This document shows, one piece after another, positions 1-8,414 of a DNA stretch of 50,228 nt (positions are counted from its first letter, which is position 1; each line of letters starts with the position of its first letter). Origin of the DNA: an uncultured Rhodospirillales bacterium (GTDB lineage Bacteria; Pseudomonadota; Alphaproteobacteria; Reyranellales; Reyranellaceae). Where the stretch lies: the NCBI GenBank assembly GCA_902825855.1, contig CADECW010000019.1, positions 1 through 50,228 on the forward strand. The letters are read 5' to 3'. The translations under genes were made by a program, and so were the position numbers. The notes beneath the pieces were generated by a model. It ran no database searches. It was given only the letters and a program-made list of their open reading frames with translations, and was not told the DNA's origin.

Positions 1-1
1 C

Positions 2-253
2 CTAGTCGTCGAGCTCTTTCTTGATGAGCTTGAATTGTGCGTCGAACTTGAATTCATACTTCTTGTTGTCCGCACAGGTCGCCTCGACTTCGAAGTTCCC
101 GTCGTCGACTTTCATCTCTTGCGCCGTACATCCGTCCGCCTTGACGGCCTCGGTCAGACGCGCGCGCTCCTGATCCGTGAGAGGGCGATCATCCGCAAAT
201 GCCGAGCCCACTGTAAGCAGCAGGAACGCCGACGCCAACATCATCACACGCAT
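2..253 (-). CDS. Small exported PepSY-like protein
   Basis: This is a complete 83-residue protein whose stop codon lies at the very edge of the window. Residues 1-20 form a typical Sec signal peptide ending AFA, with cleavage expected before DDRP. The remaining ~63 residues, with a TDQE..RLTEAVKADGC segment followed by a VDDGNFEVEATC..NKKYEFKFDAQFKLI strand pattern, resemble a single PepSY-type domain of the kind found in small periplasmic proteins. Two cysteines (in DGC and ATC) could form a disulfide. Function is unknown; PepSY domains are usually described as inhibitory or ligand-binding. The family assignment rests on pattern only. Confidence 0.7.
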   Translation of the reverse strand: MRVMMLASAFLLLTVGSAFADDRPLTDQERARLTEAVKADGCTAQEMKVDDGNFEVEATCADNKKYEFKFDAQFKLIKKELDD

Positions 254-422
254 GAGTTTTCTCCTGTCTGTGAATGACCATATCAGAGCGAACCTGAATG
301 GAAGATGAACGAGCCGTTCAGCGTTGGTTCATGTTGCAGTGCTACTATCAGGCGACAGGTTTCCGGAGTGGCGCCTGAAAGCAGCCATTGCCATTCTGGT
401 CACCCGAACGAAGGGCACAACC

Positions 423-569
423 ATGAGCTCTGTGATCGCCTTTCTCCTGGCCGTCGGCCATGACCCCAGCAAATCCGGCTCGGCTCGAAACAAACTGTGG
501 GAGCCGGCATTTCTGCTGGGATTCGTCGGCCTTGCCGCGTTGTTCGTCTGGGAAGTCGTGTCGAGCTGA
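423..569 (+). CDS. Putative 48-residue single-span membrane protein
   Basis: This short reading frame starts at an ATG preceded by GAAGG about 9 bases upstream. It encodes a polar N-terminal part (GHDPSKSGSARNK) and one clear membrane segment near residues 29-45 (AFLLGFVGLAALFVWEVV). It ends 16 bases before the next small membrane-protein frame on the same strand, so the two may be one transcript. No family is recognised, and the frame is short enough that it could be chance. Confidence 0.35.
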   Translation: MSSVIAFLLAVGHDPSKSGSARNKLWEPAFLLGFVGLAALFVWEVVSS

Positions 570-585
570 AGCGGAGGCACGCTCC

Positions 586-801
586 ATGCAAATCGAGCGG
601 GGTCGCCGCGATAGCTCCATCGTTCCGGGCATTGTGGGTATCATCGTCGCCGGAATGCTGTCGGTGGGTTTGCTTTCCTGCGACCTTGTCGCCCCCCTGT
701 CCGACCTTCACATCGTGCGCCGCCAGATCGACGATGCGATCAAGGAGCTGCATCGTCAGCAGCTTTCCGCGACTGCATCGCCGTCGGAGCGACCTCGTTA
801 G
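586..801 (+). CDS. Small membrane-anchored protein or lipoprotein, 71 residues
   Basis: The ATG at 586 follows a good ribosome-binding site (GCGGAGG, about 8 bases upstream), which is why I prefer it to the longer frame beginning at 460. The N-terminus has basic residues (ERGRR), then a hydrophobic stretch of about 25 residues ending L-L-S-C at Cys32, which resembles a lipobox with Asp at +2. The remaining ~38 residues are a charged, probably helical tail (HIVRRQIDDAIKELHRQQ). It could be an inner-membrane lipoprotein or a single-span protein. Function unknown. Confidence 0.5.
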   Translation: MQIERGRRDSSIVPGIVGIIVAGMLSVGLLSCDLVAPLSDLHIVRRQIDDAIKELHRQQLSATASPSERPR

Positions 802-903
802 AATTTCGCGGCCGACCGGCGACAGAGTTTCGTCCCCTGGCGACTCCAACCGTCGATAGCCCGGTCGTCTGTTTAAAGAAGTCCGCCGTGGACGAACCTT
901 GCG

Positions 904-2541
904 CTAGATGCCTGAAGTGCCACGGACACGGGGCATCATGATCATGTCCCACGGGCTCGGCACGTCGCCGTGCGGCACCCAGACGAGCGCCGGCGCATCG
1001 AGCGCGAACGCCTTCCTGAGGCAGTCCTCGAGCTGGCACGCGTCGAGCGCCTTGAACGACGCCACGCCGAAACTCTCGGCGAGCTTGACGAAGTCGGGAT
1101 TGTGCAGGTCGGAAGCGATCAGGCGGTTGCCGTAGTGCTGCTGCTGGATACGCTTGACGTTGCCGAAGCCGCCGTTGTCGAAGACAACGACGACGACCGC
1201 GAGATTGTGGCGCACTGCGGTGGCGAGTTCGCCGACCTGGTACATGAACCCGCCGTCACCCGCGATCGCCAGCACTTTCCGGTCGGGCATCGCGGCCTTG
1301 GCGCCGAGCGCCGTACCGAATCCCCAGCCGAGATTGTCCTGATAGCCGGGCGACAGGAAGCAGCGCGGCTTCTCTATGGGAAGCGCGACGCGCGAGGCGA
1401 AGCCGATCTGCGAGACTTCGTCGACGAAGATGCCGTCTTCCGGCAGCGCGGCGCGAATCGCCTTCAGGAACGAGACCTGGGGCTCCAGTCGCGACAGGCG
1501 GTCGGCAAGCCAGGCGCGGTGGCCCTTCAATTCCTCGGCGCGCGAGGGGCGCGGCCGGTTGTGCCTGGTCAGGGCCGCGATCAGCGCGCGCAGCTGCGGT
1601 GCGGCGTCGCCGATCAGCGCAACGTCAGGCTTGCGCAGGCGATCGGGCTCGTCGGGATCGATATCGAGGCGCACGACCTTCAGGTCGTTGTCGATTCCCC
1701 AGCTGCCATTCTGGATGAAGAAGCGCGTGCCGACCGCGAGCACGGCGTCGGCGTCCTTCCACAGGCGGTGCCCGACCGGCATGTCGACGGCCAGGCGATG
1801 GCCACTCGGAATGACGCCACGTCCGCGACGATAGGAGCTGACCGGCGCCTCCAGCAGTTCGGCGAGCTGGATGACCTCGGTGCTGGCGCCGATGGCTCCG
1901 CCGCCGACCACGATGATGGGCCGCTCGGCCGCGCCCAGGATTTTGGCTGCCGCCGCGATCGTATCAGCGTCGATCGCGTCGGCAGGCCGCGGCAAGGGTG
2001 CGTCGGGCAGCACCACTTCGGCTCGCTTGGCCCAGGTGTCGAGAGCGCATTCCAGAGCAACCGGCCGCGGTCGGCCGATGGTCGCCTGCCACACCGCCTG
2101 GCTCGCCAACATCGGCGCCTCCTGCGGGCTCCTGATGCGCTCGGCCCACTTCGTGATGTGGCGTAGCAGGCCAAGCTGGTCGTGAATCTCGTGCAGATGG
2201 CCGTGGCCCTTGTCGATGTCGGCCTGCGGGATCTGGCCGATGAGGCCGATCACCGGCGCGTTCATGCCGTAGGCGGTGAGCAGTGCCGCGCTCGCATTCA
2301 GCATTCCCGGGCCCGGCACCACCGCGAAGACTTGCGGCTTGCCGGTGGCGAGGGCCGCACCGAGCGCCATGTAGGCCGCGGTCTGCTCATGTCGTGGATG
2401 AATGACGCGCAAGCGGCCGGCGGCGTGATAGAAAGCATCGAACAGTGGATCGTGATGCAGGCCGGGCAGGGCATAAACCGTGTCGATGCCATGGCGCAGG
2501 AGGGTTTCGACCGTGGCTTCGGCAGTGGTCAGGCGGGGCAT
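904..2541 (-). CDS. Thiamine-pyrophosphate-dependent acetolactate synthase-like enzyme
   Basis: The 545-residue protein has the three-domain layout of the acetolactate synthase/benzoylformate decarboxylase superfamily. The N-terminal pyrimidine-binding domain carries the conserved glutamate in RHEQTAAYMALG (Glu52). A central transhydrogenase-like domain follows (IIVVGGGAIGASTEVIQLAELL). The C-terminal domain holds the TPP/Mg motif beginning GDGGF at about residue 428 and ending in DNGGFG. The length fits the family. It stands alone, without an ilvH-type regulatory subunit or other branched-chain genes, so it is more likely a catabolic 2-keto acid lyase or decarboxylase than the biosynthetic IlvB. 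Substrate cannot be told from the sequence. It is transcribed divergently from the SanA-like gene; a palindromic TATATA -10 lies about 10 bases before the ATG. Confidence 0.88.
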   Translation of the reverse strand: MPRLTTAEATVETLLRHGIDTVYALPGLHHDPLFDAFYHAAGRLRVIHPRHEQTAAYMALGAALATGKPQVFAVVPGPGMLNASAALLTAYGMNAPVIGLIGQIPQADIDKGHGHLHEIHDQLGLLRHITKWAERIRSPQEAPMLASQAVWQATIGRPRPVALECALDTWAKRAEVVLPDAPLPRPADAIDADTIAAAAKILGAAERPIIVVGGGAIGASTEVIQLAELLEAPVSSYRRGRGVIPSGHRLAVDMPVGHRLWKDADAVLAVGTRFFIQNGSWGIDNDLKVVRLDIDPDEPDRLRKPDVALIGDAAPQLRALIAALTRHNRPRPSRAEELKGHRAWLADRLSRLEPQVSFLKAIRAALPEDGIFVDEVSQIGFASRVALPIEKPRCFLSPGYQDNLGWGFGTALGAKAAMPDRKVLAIAGDGGFMYQVGELATAVRHNLAVVVVVFDNGGFGNVKRIQQQHYGNRLIASDLHNPDFVKLAESFGVASFKALDACQLEDCLRKAFALDAPALVWVPHGDVPSPWDMIMMPRVRGTSGI

Positions 2542-2550
2542 GCTGCCGGT

Positions 2551-2558
2551 CTATATAG
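2551..2558. promoter_or_regulatory. Palindromic -10 element shared by divergent genes
   Basis: CTATATAG is its own reverse complement and sits in the 45-base gap between the divergent gene starts at 2541 (minus) and 2587 (plus). Read leftward it puts a start site about 3-4 bases before the ATG of the TPP enzyme; read rightward it leaves a leader of about 23 bases carrying an AAGG ribosome-binding site before the GTG at 2587. No good -35 hexamer is visible on either side, so this is a candidate only. Confidence 0.4.
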
Positions 2559-2586
2559 GCTGTCGGATGCGATCAAGGCGCGGTCC

Positions 2587-3228
2587 GTGCGTCTGATCCT
2601 GTTCGGCCTGCTGGTCCTGGGCGCGCTGGTTCTCGCCGTCGTGCTGCTTGCCTGGCTCGCTGAGCGGCGGCTCGACCAGACCGCCGAGGCGCGATCGTTC
2701 AGCGAGGTCGCGGGCCTGCCCGACGTCGATGTGGCGCTGGTGCTGGGCACGGCGCCGATCGGACCAGAAGGCGGGCCCAACGTTTACTTCGTTCGTCGTC
2801 TCGATGCCGCCGCTGCGCTGTGGAAGGCCGGCAAGGTCAAATACTTCATCGTCTCCGGCAGCCCCGGCGAACCCGCCGCGATGCGCGCCGGCCTGATCGA
2901 GCGCGGTGTGCCGGCGGCAGCGATCTACGACGATCCGGCAGGCTATCGCACCTGGGACTCGGTATTGCGTGCGCGTGACGTCTTTGGCCAGAAGCGCCTC
3001 GTCATCGTCTCGCAGCGCTTTCACCTCAGCCGGGCGCTGTTCCAGGCGCGGCACGCCGGAATCGCGGCCTGGGGCTTCGAGGCACGCGACGTCGATTCGG
3101 CGTACAGCATTTTCACGGAACTGCGTCGCTTTCCCTCGGCTCTGCGCGCCTACGTCGACGTTTGGACGGGCGCACCGGCACGCGACAGCGGTCCACCCGT
3201 GAAGATCGGGATCGATCCACCTCGATGA
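2587..3228 (+). CDS. SanA/YdcF-like membrane protein (DUF218)
   Basis: Starting at the GTG at 2587 (AAGG about 9 bases upstream; no in-frame ATG nearby), this encodes 213 residues. One N-terminal membrane segment (RLILFGLLVLGALVLAVVLLAWL) is followed by a DUF218 domain: VDVALVLGTAP, an ALWKAGKVKYFIVSG strand-helix unit, the YRTWDSVLRARDVFG segment and SQRFHLSRALFQARHAGI. This order matches E. coli SanA, an inner-membrane protein linked to envelope permeability, and more loosely YdcF and ElyC. The C-terminal ~20 residues are a proline-rich tail. Biochemical activity in this family is poorly defined. Confidence 0.82.
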   Translation: MRLILFGLLVLGALVLAVVLLAWLAERRLDQTAEARSFSEVAGLPDVDVALVLGTAPIGPEGGPNVYFVRRLDAAAALWKAGKVKYFIVSGSPGEPAAMRAGLIERGVPAAAIYDDPAGYRTWDSVLRARDVFGQKRLVIVSQRFHLSRALFQARHAGIAAWGFEARDVDSAYSIFTELRRFPSALRAYVDVWTGAPARDSGPPVKIGIDPPR

Positions 3229-3244
3229 AGCGTCACGAGCCTGG

Positions 3245-4240
3245 CTACCGAAGCCGACCGTCGGTGACAGCAGCCATGTCGCGCAGCTCGGGCACTGGAG
3301 AGACCACCGGCTTGCCGGCGAAGTGGGCATCGAGGTTGCGGCGTACCAGGGAGGTCATGCGTCGCTGAGCATGCTCGGTGCCGCCGCCGAAATGCGGCGT
3401 CATCACGAGGTTGTCGAGGCCCAGCAGTTCCTGGCCCTCGTAGGGCTCCTCGTCATAGACGTCGAGCGCGGCGCCCTCGATGACATTGTGGCGCAAGGCA
3501 TCGGCGAGCGCCGCCTCGTCGACGGCCCAGCCGCGGCTGATGTTCAGGACATGACCGCGCGGACCCAGCGCCTTCAGGACCTCGGCGTTGATGATGTGCC
3601 GGTTGGAGGCGTCGGACCGCAGGGAGACGATCAGGTAGTCACACCAGGTTGCGAGTGCCATGACGTTGGGGAAATAGGCAAAGTCGACATCGGTCCGCTT
3701 GCTGCGGTTGCAATAGCCGATCTCGACGTCGAAGCCCTTGATGCGCTTGGCGAACTCCATGCCGATGGCGCCGAGACCGAGGATGCCGACCTTGCCGCCG
3801 GTCAGGCCGGCGATGGGGCCGAAGCGGTTGGGGATGCGCTTGGTCCAGTCGCCGCGGCGGATCATCTTGTCGGCCCGCACGATGCGCCGTGTCGAGGCGA
3901 GCAGGATGCCGACCGCCATCTCCGCGACGTCGGGCGCGTTGGCGTCGGCGCCATGCGTCACCATGATGTTGCGTTTGCGCGCGGCAGCGAGATCCATTCG
4001 TTCATAGCCCGTGCCGTAGCAGCAGATCAGCGACAGCCGCGGCATCGCCGCCATCAGCGCATCCGAGGCGCCGACGCTGCCGGTCGTGACCAGCGCCTGA
4101 ACGTGCGGCTGGGCGGCAGCCGGCACCACTGCGGGGTCCGGTTTGTCCATGTGACCCGCGATCTCGTAGCCCTCGGAGAGGGCTGCAAGCGCGGTTTTTG
4201 TGAAATGGAAGCCGGTGAGAATGACGGGACGTTTGGCCAT
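3245..4240 (-). CDS. D-isomer-specific 2-hydroxyacid dehydrogenase
   Basis: The 331-residue protein starts at the ATG at 4240 (MAKRPVILTG). The reading frame stays open far upstream, to 7429, but that part is antisense to pntA/pntB and is not coding. The Rossmann motif GILGLGAIG lies at residues 152-160. The catalytic triad of the family is present: Arg236 in NISRG, Glu265 in DVYDEEP and His283 in TPHFGGGT. It should interconvert a 2-keto acid and a D-2-hydroxy acid with NAD(P)H in the cytosol, like glyoxylate/hydroxypyruvate reductases. Length is normal. It is divergent from the transhydrogenase operon, which could supply its NADPH, but a functional link is inference. Confidence 0.9.
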   Translation of the reverse strand: MAKRPVILTGFHFTKTALAALSEGYEIAGHMDKPDPAVVPAAAQPHVQALVTTGSVGASDALMAAMPRLSLICCYGTGYERMDLAAARKRNIMVTHGADANAPDVAEMAVGILLASTRRIVRADKMIRRGDWTKRIPNRFGPIAGLTGGKVGILGLGAIGMEFAKRIKGFDVEIGYCNRSKRTDVDFAYFPNVMALATWCDYLIVSLRSDASNRHIINAEVLKALGPRGHVLNISRGWAVDEAALADALRHNVIEGAALDVYDEEPYEGQELLGLDNLVMTPHFGGGTEHAQRRMTSLVRRNLDAHFAGKPVVSPVPELRDMAAVTDGRLR

Positions 4241-4381
4241 GTTCTTCAGTATCCCGCGCCGTGCGCGGTCCGTAAACGTTCGTCTACCACGCGGCGAAAA
4301 TGCGCCTTGGCAAGCGTGCGGGCCCTGTGCAAGGTGCGCCGCAATATCTGTTTTCCGCGTCTCCAACCGATCCGTTGCTCC

Positions 4382-5536
4382 ATGAAAATCGCCATTCTCA
4401 AAGAACGCAGGCCACATGAGACCCGCGTGGCCGCGACTCCCGAGACCGTCAAGAAACTGAAGGCGCTGGGCGCGGAAGAAATCGTGATCGAGGCAGGTGC
4501 GGGCGTTGCCGCGGCCTACACCGACGCGGCCTATTTGGAGGCCGGTGCAACGATCGTGCCGGATGCGGCATCCGCGGCCTCGGCGGCCGATGTCGTCTTC
4601 AAGATACAGCGGCCGATGCAGGCTGCCGACGGCATCGACGAACTCGCCCTGCTGCGACAGGGCCAGGTGCTGATGTCGCCGCTGGGCGCGCTCACCAATG
4701 CAGAGCTCGTGTCGGCGCTGGCAGCGAAGGGAGTGACGGCGTTTGCCCTCGAATTGATCCCGCGCATCACCCGCGCGCAGTCGATGGACATTCTGAGCTC
4801 GCAGGCCAACCTCGCCGGCTACAAGGCGGTCCTCTCGGCGGCCAACCAGTTCGGCCGCATCTTCCCGCAGATGATGACGCCAGGTGGCACGCTCGCGCCC
4901 TCGCGCGCTTTCATCATGGGTGTCGGCGTGGCGGGCCTGCAGGCGATCGCCACGGCGCGGCGCCTCGGCTCGATCGTGACGGCGACCGACGTGCGCCCGG
5001 CTACCAAGGAACAGGTGCAGTCGCTCGGCGCCAAGTTCGTCGCCGTCGAGGACGAGGAGTTCAAGGCCGCCGAGACAGCGGGCGGCTATGCCAAGGAGAT
5101 GAGCGCCGAGTATCGCGCCAAGCAGTCGGCTCTGGTCGCAGAGCACATCAAGACCCAGGACATCGTCATCACGACTGCACTGATCCCGGGCCGCAAGGCG
5201 CCGGTGCTGGTGAGCGAGGACATGGTCACGACCATGAAGCCCGGTTCGGTGATCGTCGACATGGCGGTCGAGCAAGGCGGCAACTGCCCATTGTCGGAAT
5301 TCGGCAAGGTCGTCGAGAAGCACGGCGTGAAGATCGTCGGTCCGGCCAACCTGCCCGGCGAGCTTGCGACCGACGCTTCCTCGTTGTTCGCACGCAACCT
5401 GCTCAACTTCATCACGCCCATGGTCGACAAGCAGACCAAGGCGCTCAAGATCGACACCGCCGACGAGGTCGTGAAGGGCACTCTGGTGACCCAGAACGGC
5501 CAGGTCGTGCACCCGTCGCTCACCTCGCAGAACTAG
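4382..5536 (+). CDS. pntAA: Proton-translocating NAD(P) transhydrogenase, subunit alpha part 1
   Basis: The 384-residue protein is the NAD(H)-binding domain I of nicotinamide nucleotide transhydrogenase, carried as a separate soluble polypeptide as in Rhodospirillum rubrum. Hallmarks are the N-terminal KIAILKERRPHETRVAATPETV, the SMDILSSQANLAGYKAV segment and the nucleotide-binding MGVGVAGLQAIATARRLG (glycines 180-185). With PntAB and PntB it transfers hydride between NADH and NADP+ using the proton gradient. The ATG at 4382 has no obvious Shine-Dalgarno sequence upstream. It is the first gene of a three-gene operon; pntAB follows after 9 bases. Confidence 0.95.
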   Translation: MKIAILKERRPHETRVAATPETVKKLKALGAEEIVIEAGAGVAAAYTDAAYLEAGATIVPDAASAASAADVVFKIQRPMQAADGIDELALLRQGQVLMSPLGALTNAELVSALAAKGVTAFALELIPRITRAQSMDILSSQANLAGYKAVLSAANQFGRIFPQMMTPGGTLAPSRAFIMGVGVAGLQAIATARRLGSIVTATDVRPATKEQVQSLGAKFVAVEDEEFKAAETAGGYAKEMSAEYRAKQSALVAEHIKTQDIVITTALIPGRKAPVLVSEDMVTTMKPGSVIVDMAVEQGGNCPLSEFGKVVEKHGVKIVGPANLPGELATDASSLFARNLLNFITPMVDKQTKALKIDTADEVVKGTLVTQNGQVVHPSLTSQN

Positions 5537-5545
5537 GAAAGCCCG

Positions 5546-5971
5546 ATGGACGACAGAATCGCCGGCGAAGCCGCCAAGCTCGCGAGCCAGGCGCAGGAGC
5601 TCGCCACCAGCCTCAAGAGCGTGGCCCAGCAGATCACCGATGCCGCGGCCCAGAGCCCGGTGGTGGCGCTGCCTGACGGCCACATGCCGTTCGTGGCGCT
5701 GCTCACCATCTTCGCGCTGGCCTGCTTCGTCGGCTACTACGTGGTGTGGCGGGTGACGCCGGCGCTGCATTCGCCGCTGATGGCCGTCACCAACGCCGTG
5801 TCGTCGGTGATCATCGTCGGGGCACTGCTGGCGGCTGGCCTGAAGGGCCTGGGCGCGGCGCAATTGTTCGGCGGCATCGCCGTCGTTCTGGCCGCGGTCA
5901 ACATCTTCGGCGGCTTCATCGTGACGCATCGCATGCTGTCGATGTTCAAAAAGAAACCAGTCAAGAAGTAG
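5546..5971 (+). CDS. pntAB: NAD(P) transhydrogenase, subunit alpha part 2 (membrane)
   Basis: The 141-residue protein has an N-terminal ~45-residue amphipathic, glutamine-rich linker. Three membrane helices follow, at roughly residues 50-70, 77-98 and 104-127 (including [21 protein letters not shown] and [25 protein letters not shown]). It ends in a short lysine-rich cytoplasmic tail (MFKKKPVKK). This is the membrane half of the alpha subunit, which joins PntB to form the proton channel. It starts 9 bases after pntAA and is followed 18 bases later by pntB. Confidence 0.95.
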   Translation: MDDRIAGEAAKLASQAQELATSLKSVAQQITDAAAQSPVVALPDGHMPFVALLTIFALACFVGYYVVWRVTPALHSPLMAVTNAVSSVIIVGALLAAGLKGLGAAQLFGGIAVVLAAVNIFGGFIVTHRMLSMFKKKPVKK

Positions 5972-5989
5972 CGGGCGGGAGAGCACAAG

Positions 5990-7399
5990 GTGATCACCCA
6001 CGAAATCGCCGCCTACGGCTACTTGATCGCGGCTATCTGCTTCATCATGGCCCTGCGCGGCCTGAGCTCGCCGGAGACGTCCCGCGGAGGCAACCTCTAC
6101 GGAATCGTCGGCATGGTGATCGCGATCGGCGTCACCGTGGCTTCGCCGGGCGTGGTCGCGCCCTGGCTGATCGTCGGCGGCCTGGTCATCGGCGGCGCGA
6201 TCGGCGCTGTGGTCGCCATGCGCATCCAGATGACGGCCCTGCCGCAGCTCGTGGCCGCCTTCCACTCGCTGGTCGGCCTCGCCGCGGTGTTCGTCGCGGC
6301 GGCGGCTTTCATCTCGCCCGATGCGTTCGGTATCGGCACGCCGGGCAAGATCAAGATGCACAGCCTGATCGAGATGGGGCTGGGCACGGTGATCGGCGCC
6401 ATCACCTTCACGGGCTCGGTCGTGGCCTTCGCCAAGCTCCAGGGCCTGGTCTCGGGCTCGCCCCTGGTTTTCCGCGGCCAGCATCCGCTCAATGCGCTCC
6501 TCGGTATCATCCTGGTCGTGCTCCTGGTGTGGTTCGCCATGCGCGGCCATCCCATCACCTTCATCCTGCTGATCGTGCTGTCGCTCCTGATCGGCTTTCT
6601 GCTGATCCTGCCGATCGGCGGCGCCGACATGCCGGTCGTGGTTTCGATGCTGAATTCCTATTCGGGATGGGCGGCGGCCGGCATCGGCTTCACCCTGGGC
6701 AACACGGCGCTGATCGTAACCGGCGCGCTGGTCGGCTCCTCGGGTGCGATCCTGAGCTACATCATGTGCAAGGGCATGAACCGCTCGATCTTCAACGTGA
6801 TCCTGGGCGGCTTCGGCACCGACACGTCGGCGGCGGGCGCGGTCCACGCCAAGACCGACAAGCCGGTGAAGGCAGGTTCGGCCGAGGACGCGGCCTTCCT
6901 CATGAAGAACGCTCAGTCGGTGATCATCGTGCCGGGCTACGGCATGGCCGTCGCCCAGGCGCAGCACGCGCTCCGCGAGATGGCCGACCTGCTCAAGAAA
7001 GACGGCGTGCAGGTGCGCTACGCCATCCATCCGGTCGCGGGCCGCATGCCCGGCCACATGAACGTCCTGCTGGCCGAGGCGAATGTGCCTTACGACGAGG
7101 TCTTCGAGCTCGACGACATCAACCGCGACTTCGCCTCGACGGATGTGGCCTTCGTGATCGGCGCCAACGACGTCACCAATCCGGCCGCCAAGACCGATCC
7201 GCAAAGTCCGATCTACGGCATGCCGATCCTCGACGTCGAGAGGGCGCAGACCGTGCTCTTCGTCAAGCGCGGCATGGCCTCGGGCTATGCCGGCGTCGAC
7301 AACGAGCTGTTCTTCCGCGACAACACCATGATGCTGTTCGCCGACGCCAAGGCGATGTGCGAGAACATCGTCAAGGCACTGGAGGGTTCCGCGCACTAG
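5990..7399 (+). CDS. pntB: NAD(P) transhydrogenase, subunit beta
   Basis: The 469-residue protein starts at a GTG preceded by a GGCGGGAGAGC purine-rich site. The first ~270 residues hold about nine membrane helices of domain II (for example AAYGYLIAAICFIMALRGL and HPITFILLIVLSLLIGFLLILP). The C-terminal soluble domain III binds NADP(H), with IIVPGYGMAVAQAQHALREMADLLK, RYAIHPVAGRMPGHMNVLLAEA and FVIGANDVTNPAA. Length and order match the family, so the enzyme should be complete and functional with PntAA and PntAB. Confidence 0.95.
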   Translation: MITHEIAAYGYLIAAICFIMALRGLSSPETSRGGNLYGIVGMVIAIGVTVASPGVVAPWLIVGGLVIGGAIGAVVAMRIQMTALPQLVAAFHSLVGLAAVFVAAAAFISPDAFGIGTPGKIKMHSLIEMGLGTVIGAITFTGSVVAFAKLQGLVSGSPLVFRGQHPLNALLGIILVVLLVWFAMRGHPITFILLIVLSLLIGFLLILPIGGADMPVVVSMLNSYSGWAAAGIGFTLGNTALIVTGALVGSSGAILSYIMCKGMNRSIFNVILGGFGTDTSAAGAVHAKTDKPVKAGSAEDAAFLMKNAQSVIIVPGYGMAVAQAQHALREMADLLKKDGVQVRYAIHPVAGRMPGHMNVLLAEANVPYDEVFELDDINRDFASTDVAFVIGANDVTNPAAKTDPQSPIYGMPILDVERAQTVLFVKRGMASGYAGVDNELFFRDNTMMLFADAKAMCENIVKALEGSAH

Positions 7400-7412
7400 G
7401 CGCGGGCGCGCC

Positions 7413-8414
7413 GTGGCCACGGGATACATCCTCTACGGGTTCAATCCGTCGCCCTATTCGGTGAAGATGCGGGCGATCCTGCGCTATCGCCGGATTCCCT
7501 TCGTCTGGAACGCCATCGGCAATCCGCGCGATGTCGCGGTGGCGGCGAACCTGCCGCCGGTGATCCCGGTCCTGCGCTTCCCCGATGGCCGGCTGATGAA
7601 CGATTCGACGCCGCTTGCCCATGCGCTCGAGCGCGAGCATCCCGAGCGTTCGATCATCCCCGACGATCCCGCCCACGCCTATCTCGCCGACCTCCTGGAA
7701 GACTTCGGCGATGAGTGGGTCACCAAGATGATGTTCCATTACCGCTGGTACTACGCGGCGGACCGCGCCTTCGCGCAGGCCTGGATCATCACGTCGCGCA
7801 ATCCGGTAATGGTCGAGCCGGAGCGCCGAGCCGGCATGCAGGCCTTCAACGACCGCCAGGTCGGCCGCATGGCGCTGGTCGGCTGCACAGAGCAGAACCG
7901 GCCGGTGATCGAGGAAAGCTACCGGTTCCTGCTCGACACGCTCGATCGCCACGTGCGCGAGATCCCGTTCCTGTTCGGCTCGCGCCCGTCGCTGGCCGAT
8001 TTCGGGCTGTTCGGCCAACTCCAGATCCTGTCGGTGGATCCCACGCCGATGGCCGAGATGCGCGAACGCGCGACCGACGTCTATTGCTGGCTGTTGCGGC
8101 TCGACGATGCTTCGGGCGTCGAGGGCGAGTGGCTCGATCCAATGGCGCCACTCCCCGACACGCTGACGGCGCTGCTGCGTCATTGCGGCGACACCTACCT
8201 GCCGTTCCTCGCCGCCAACATGCAGGCCTTGCAGGAGGGCAGTGACGAGGTCGCGCTCGATATCATGGGCAGGCCCTATGCCCAGGCGCCTTTCCGTTAT
8301 CAGGCCAAATGCCACGACGCGCTGCGCAAGAAGCTCGCAGCGCTGCCCGGAGACGTGCGACGGCGGCTCGATCCGGTGCTCGAACAGACGGGTTGCCTCC
8401 GCTACCTTGCCTGA
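7413..8414 (+). CDS. Glutathione S-transferase-fold protein
   Basis: The 333-residue protein starts at a GTG at 7413. The N-terminus (GYILYGFNPSPYSVKMRAILRYRRIPF) is a thioredoxin-like GST domain with the Ser/Tyr-type SPYS active-site region. MNDSTPLAHALEREHP is the usual glutathione gamma-glutamyl contact region (DST). A helical GST C-terminal domain follows, with FLFGSRPSLADFGLFGQL near residues 188-206. It is longer than a classic GST (~210 residues) because of an additional ~120-residue C-terminal helical part. Substrate is unknown. The next gene begins directly after its stop codon (TGAATG), so the two are probably co-translated. Confidence 0.8.
   Translation: MATGYILYGFNPSPYSVKMRAILRYRRIPFVWNAIGNPRDVAVAANLPPVIPVLRFPDGRLMNDSTPLAHALEREHPERSIIPDDPAHAYLADLLEDFGDEWVTKMMFHYRWYYAADRAFAQAWIITSRNPVMVEPERRAGMQAFNDRQVGRMALVGCTEQNRPVIEESYRFLLDTLDRHVREIPFLFGSRPSLADFGLFGQLQILSVDPTPMAEMRERATDVYCWLLRLDDASGVEGEWLDPMAPLPDTLTALLRHCGDTYLPFLAANMQALQEGSDEVALDIMGRPYAQAPFRYQAKCHDALRKKLAALPGDVRRRLDPVLEQTGCLRYLA

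Noticed and set aside
970..2166. Plus-strand open frame of 398 codons opposite the TPP enzyme
   Set aside because: Antisense to a clearly conserved gene, with shadow-like composition and no ribosome-binding site.
4266..4280. CGTAAACG upstream of pntAA as a possible second LiuR-type box
   Set aside because: Only a half-site matches; the other half does not pair.
4241..7429. Minus-strand open frame of ~1394 codons continuing upstream of the 2-hydroxyacid dehydrogenase
   Set aside because: It is antisense to pntAA, pntAB and pntB; the product is rich in His, Arg, Asp and Gln as expected from GC-rich complements, and only the part from 4240 down is a real protein.
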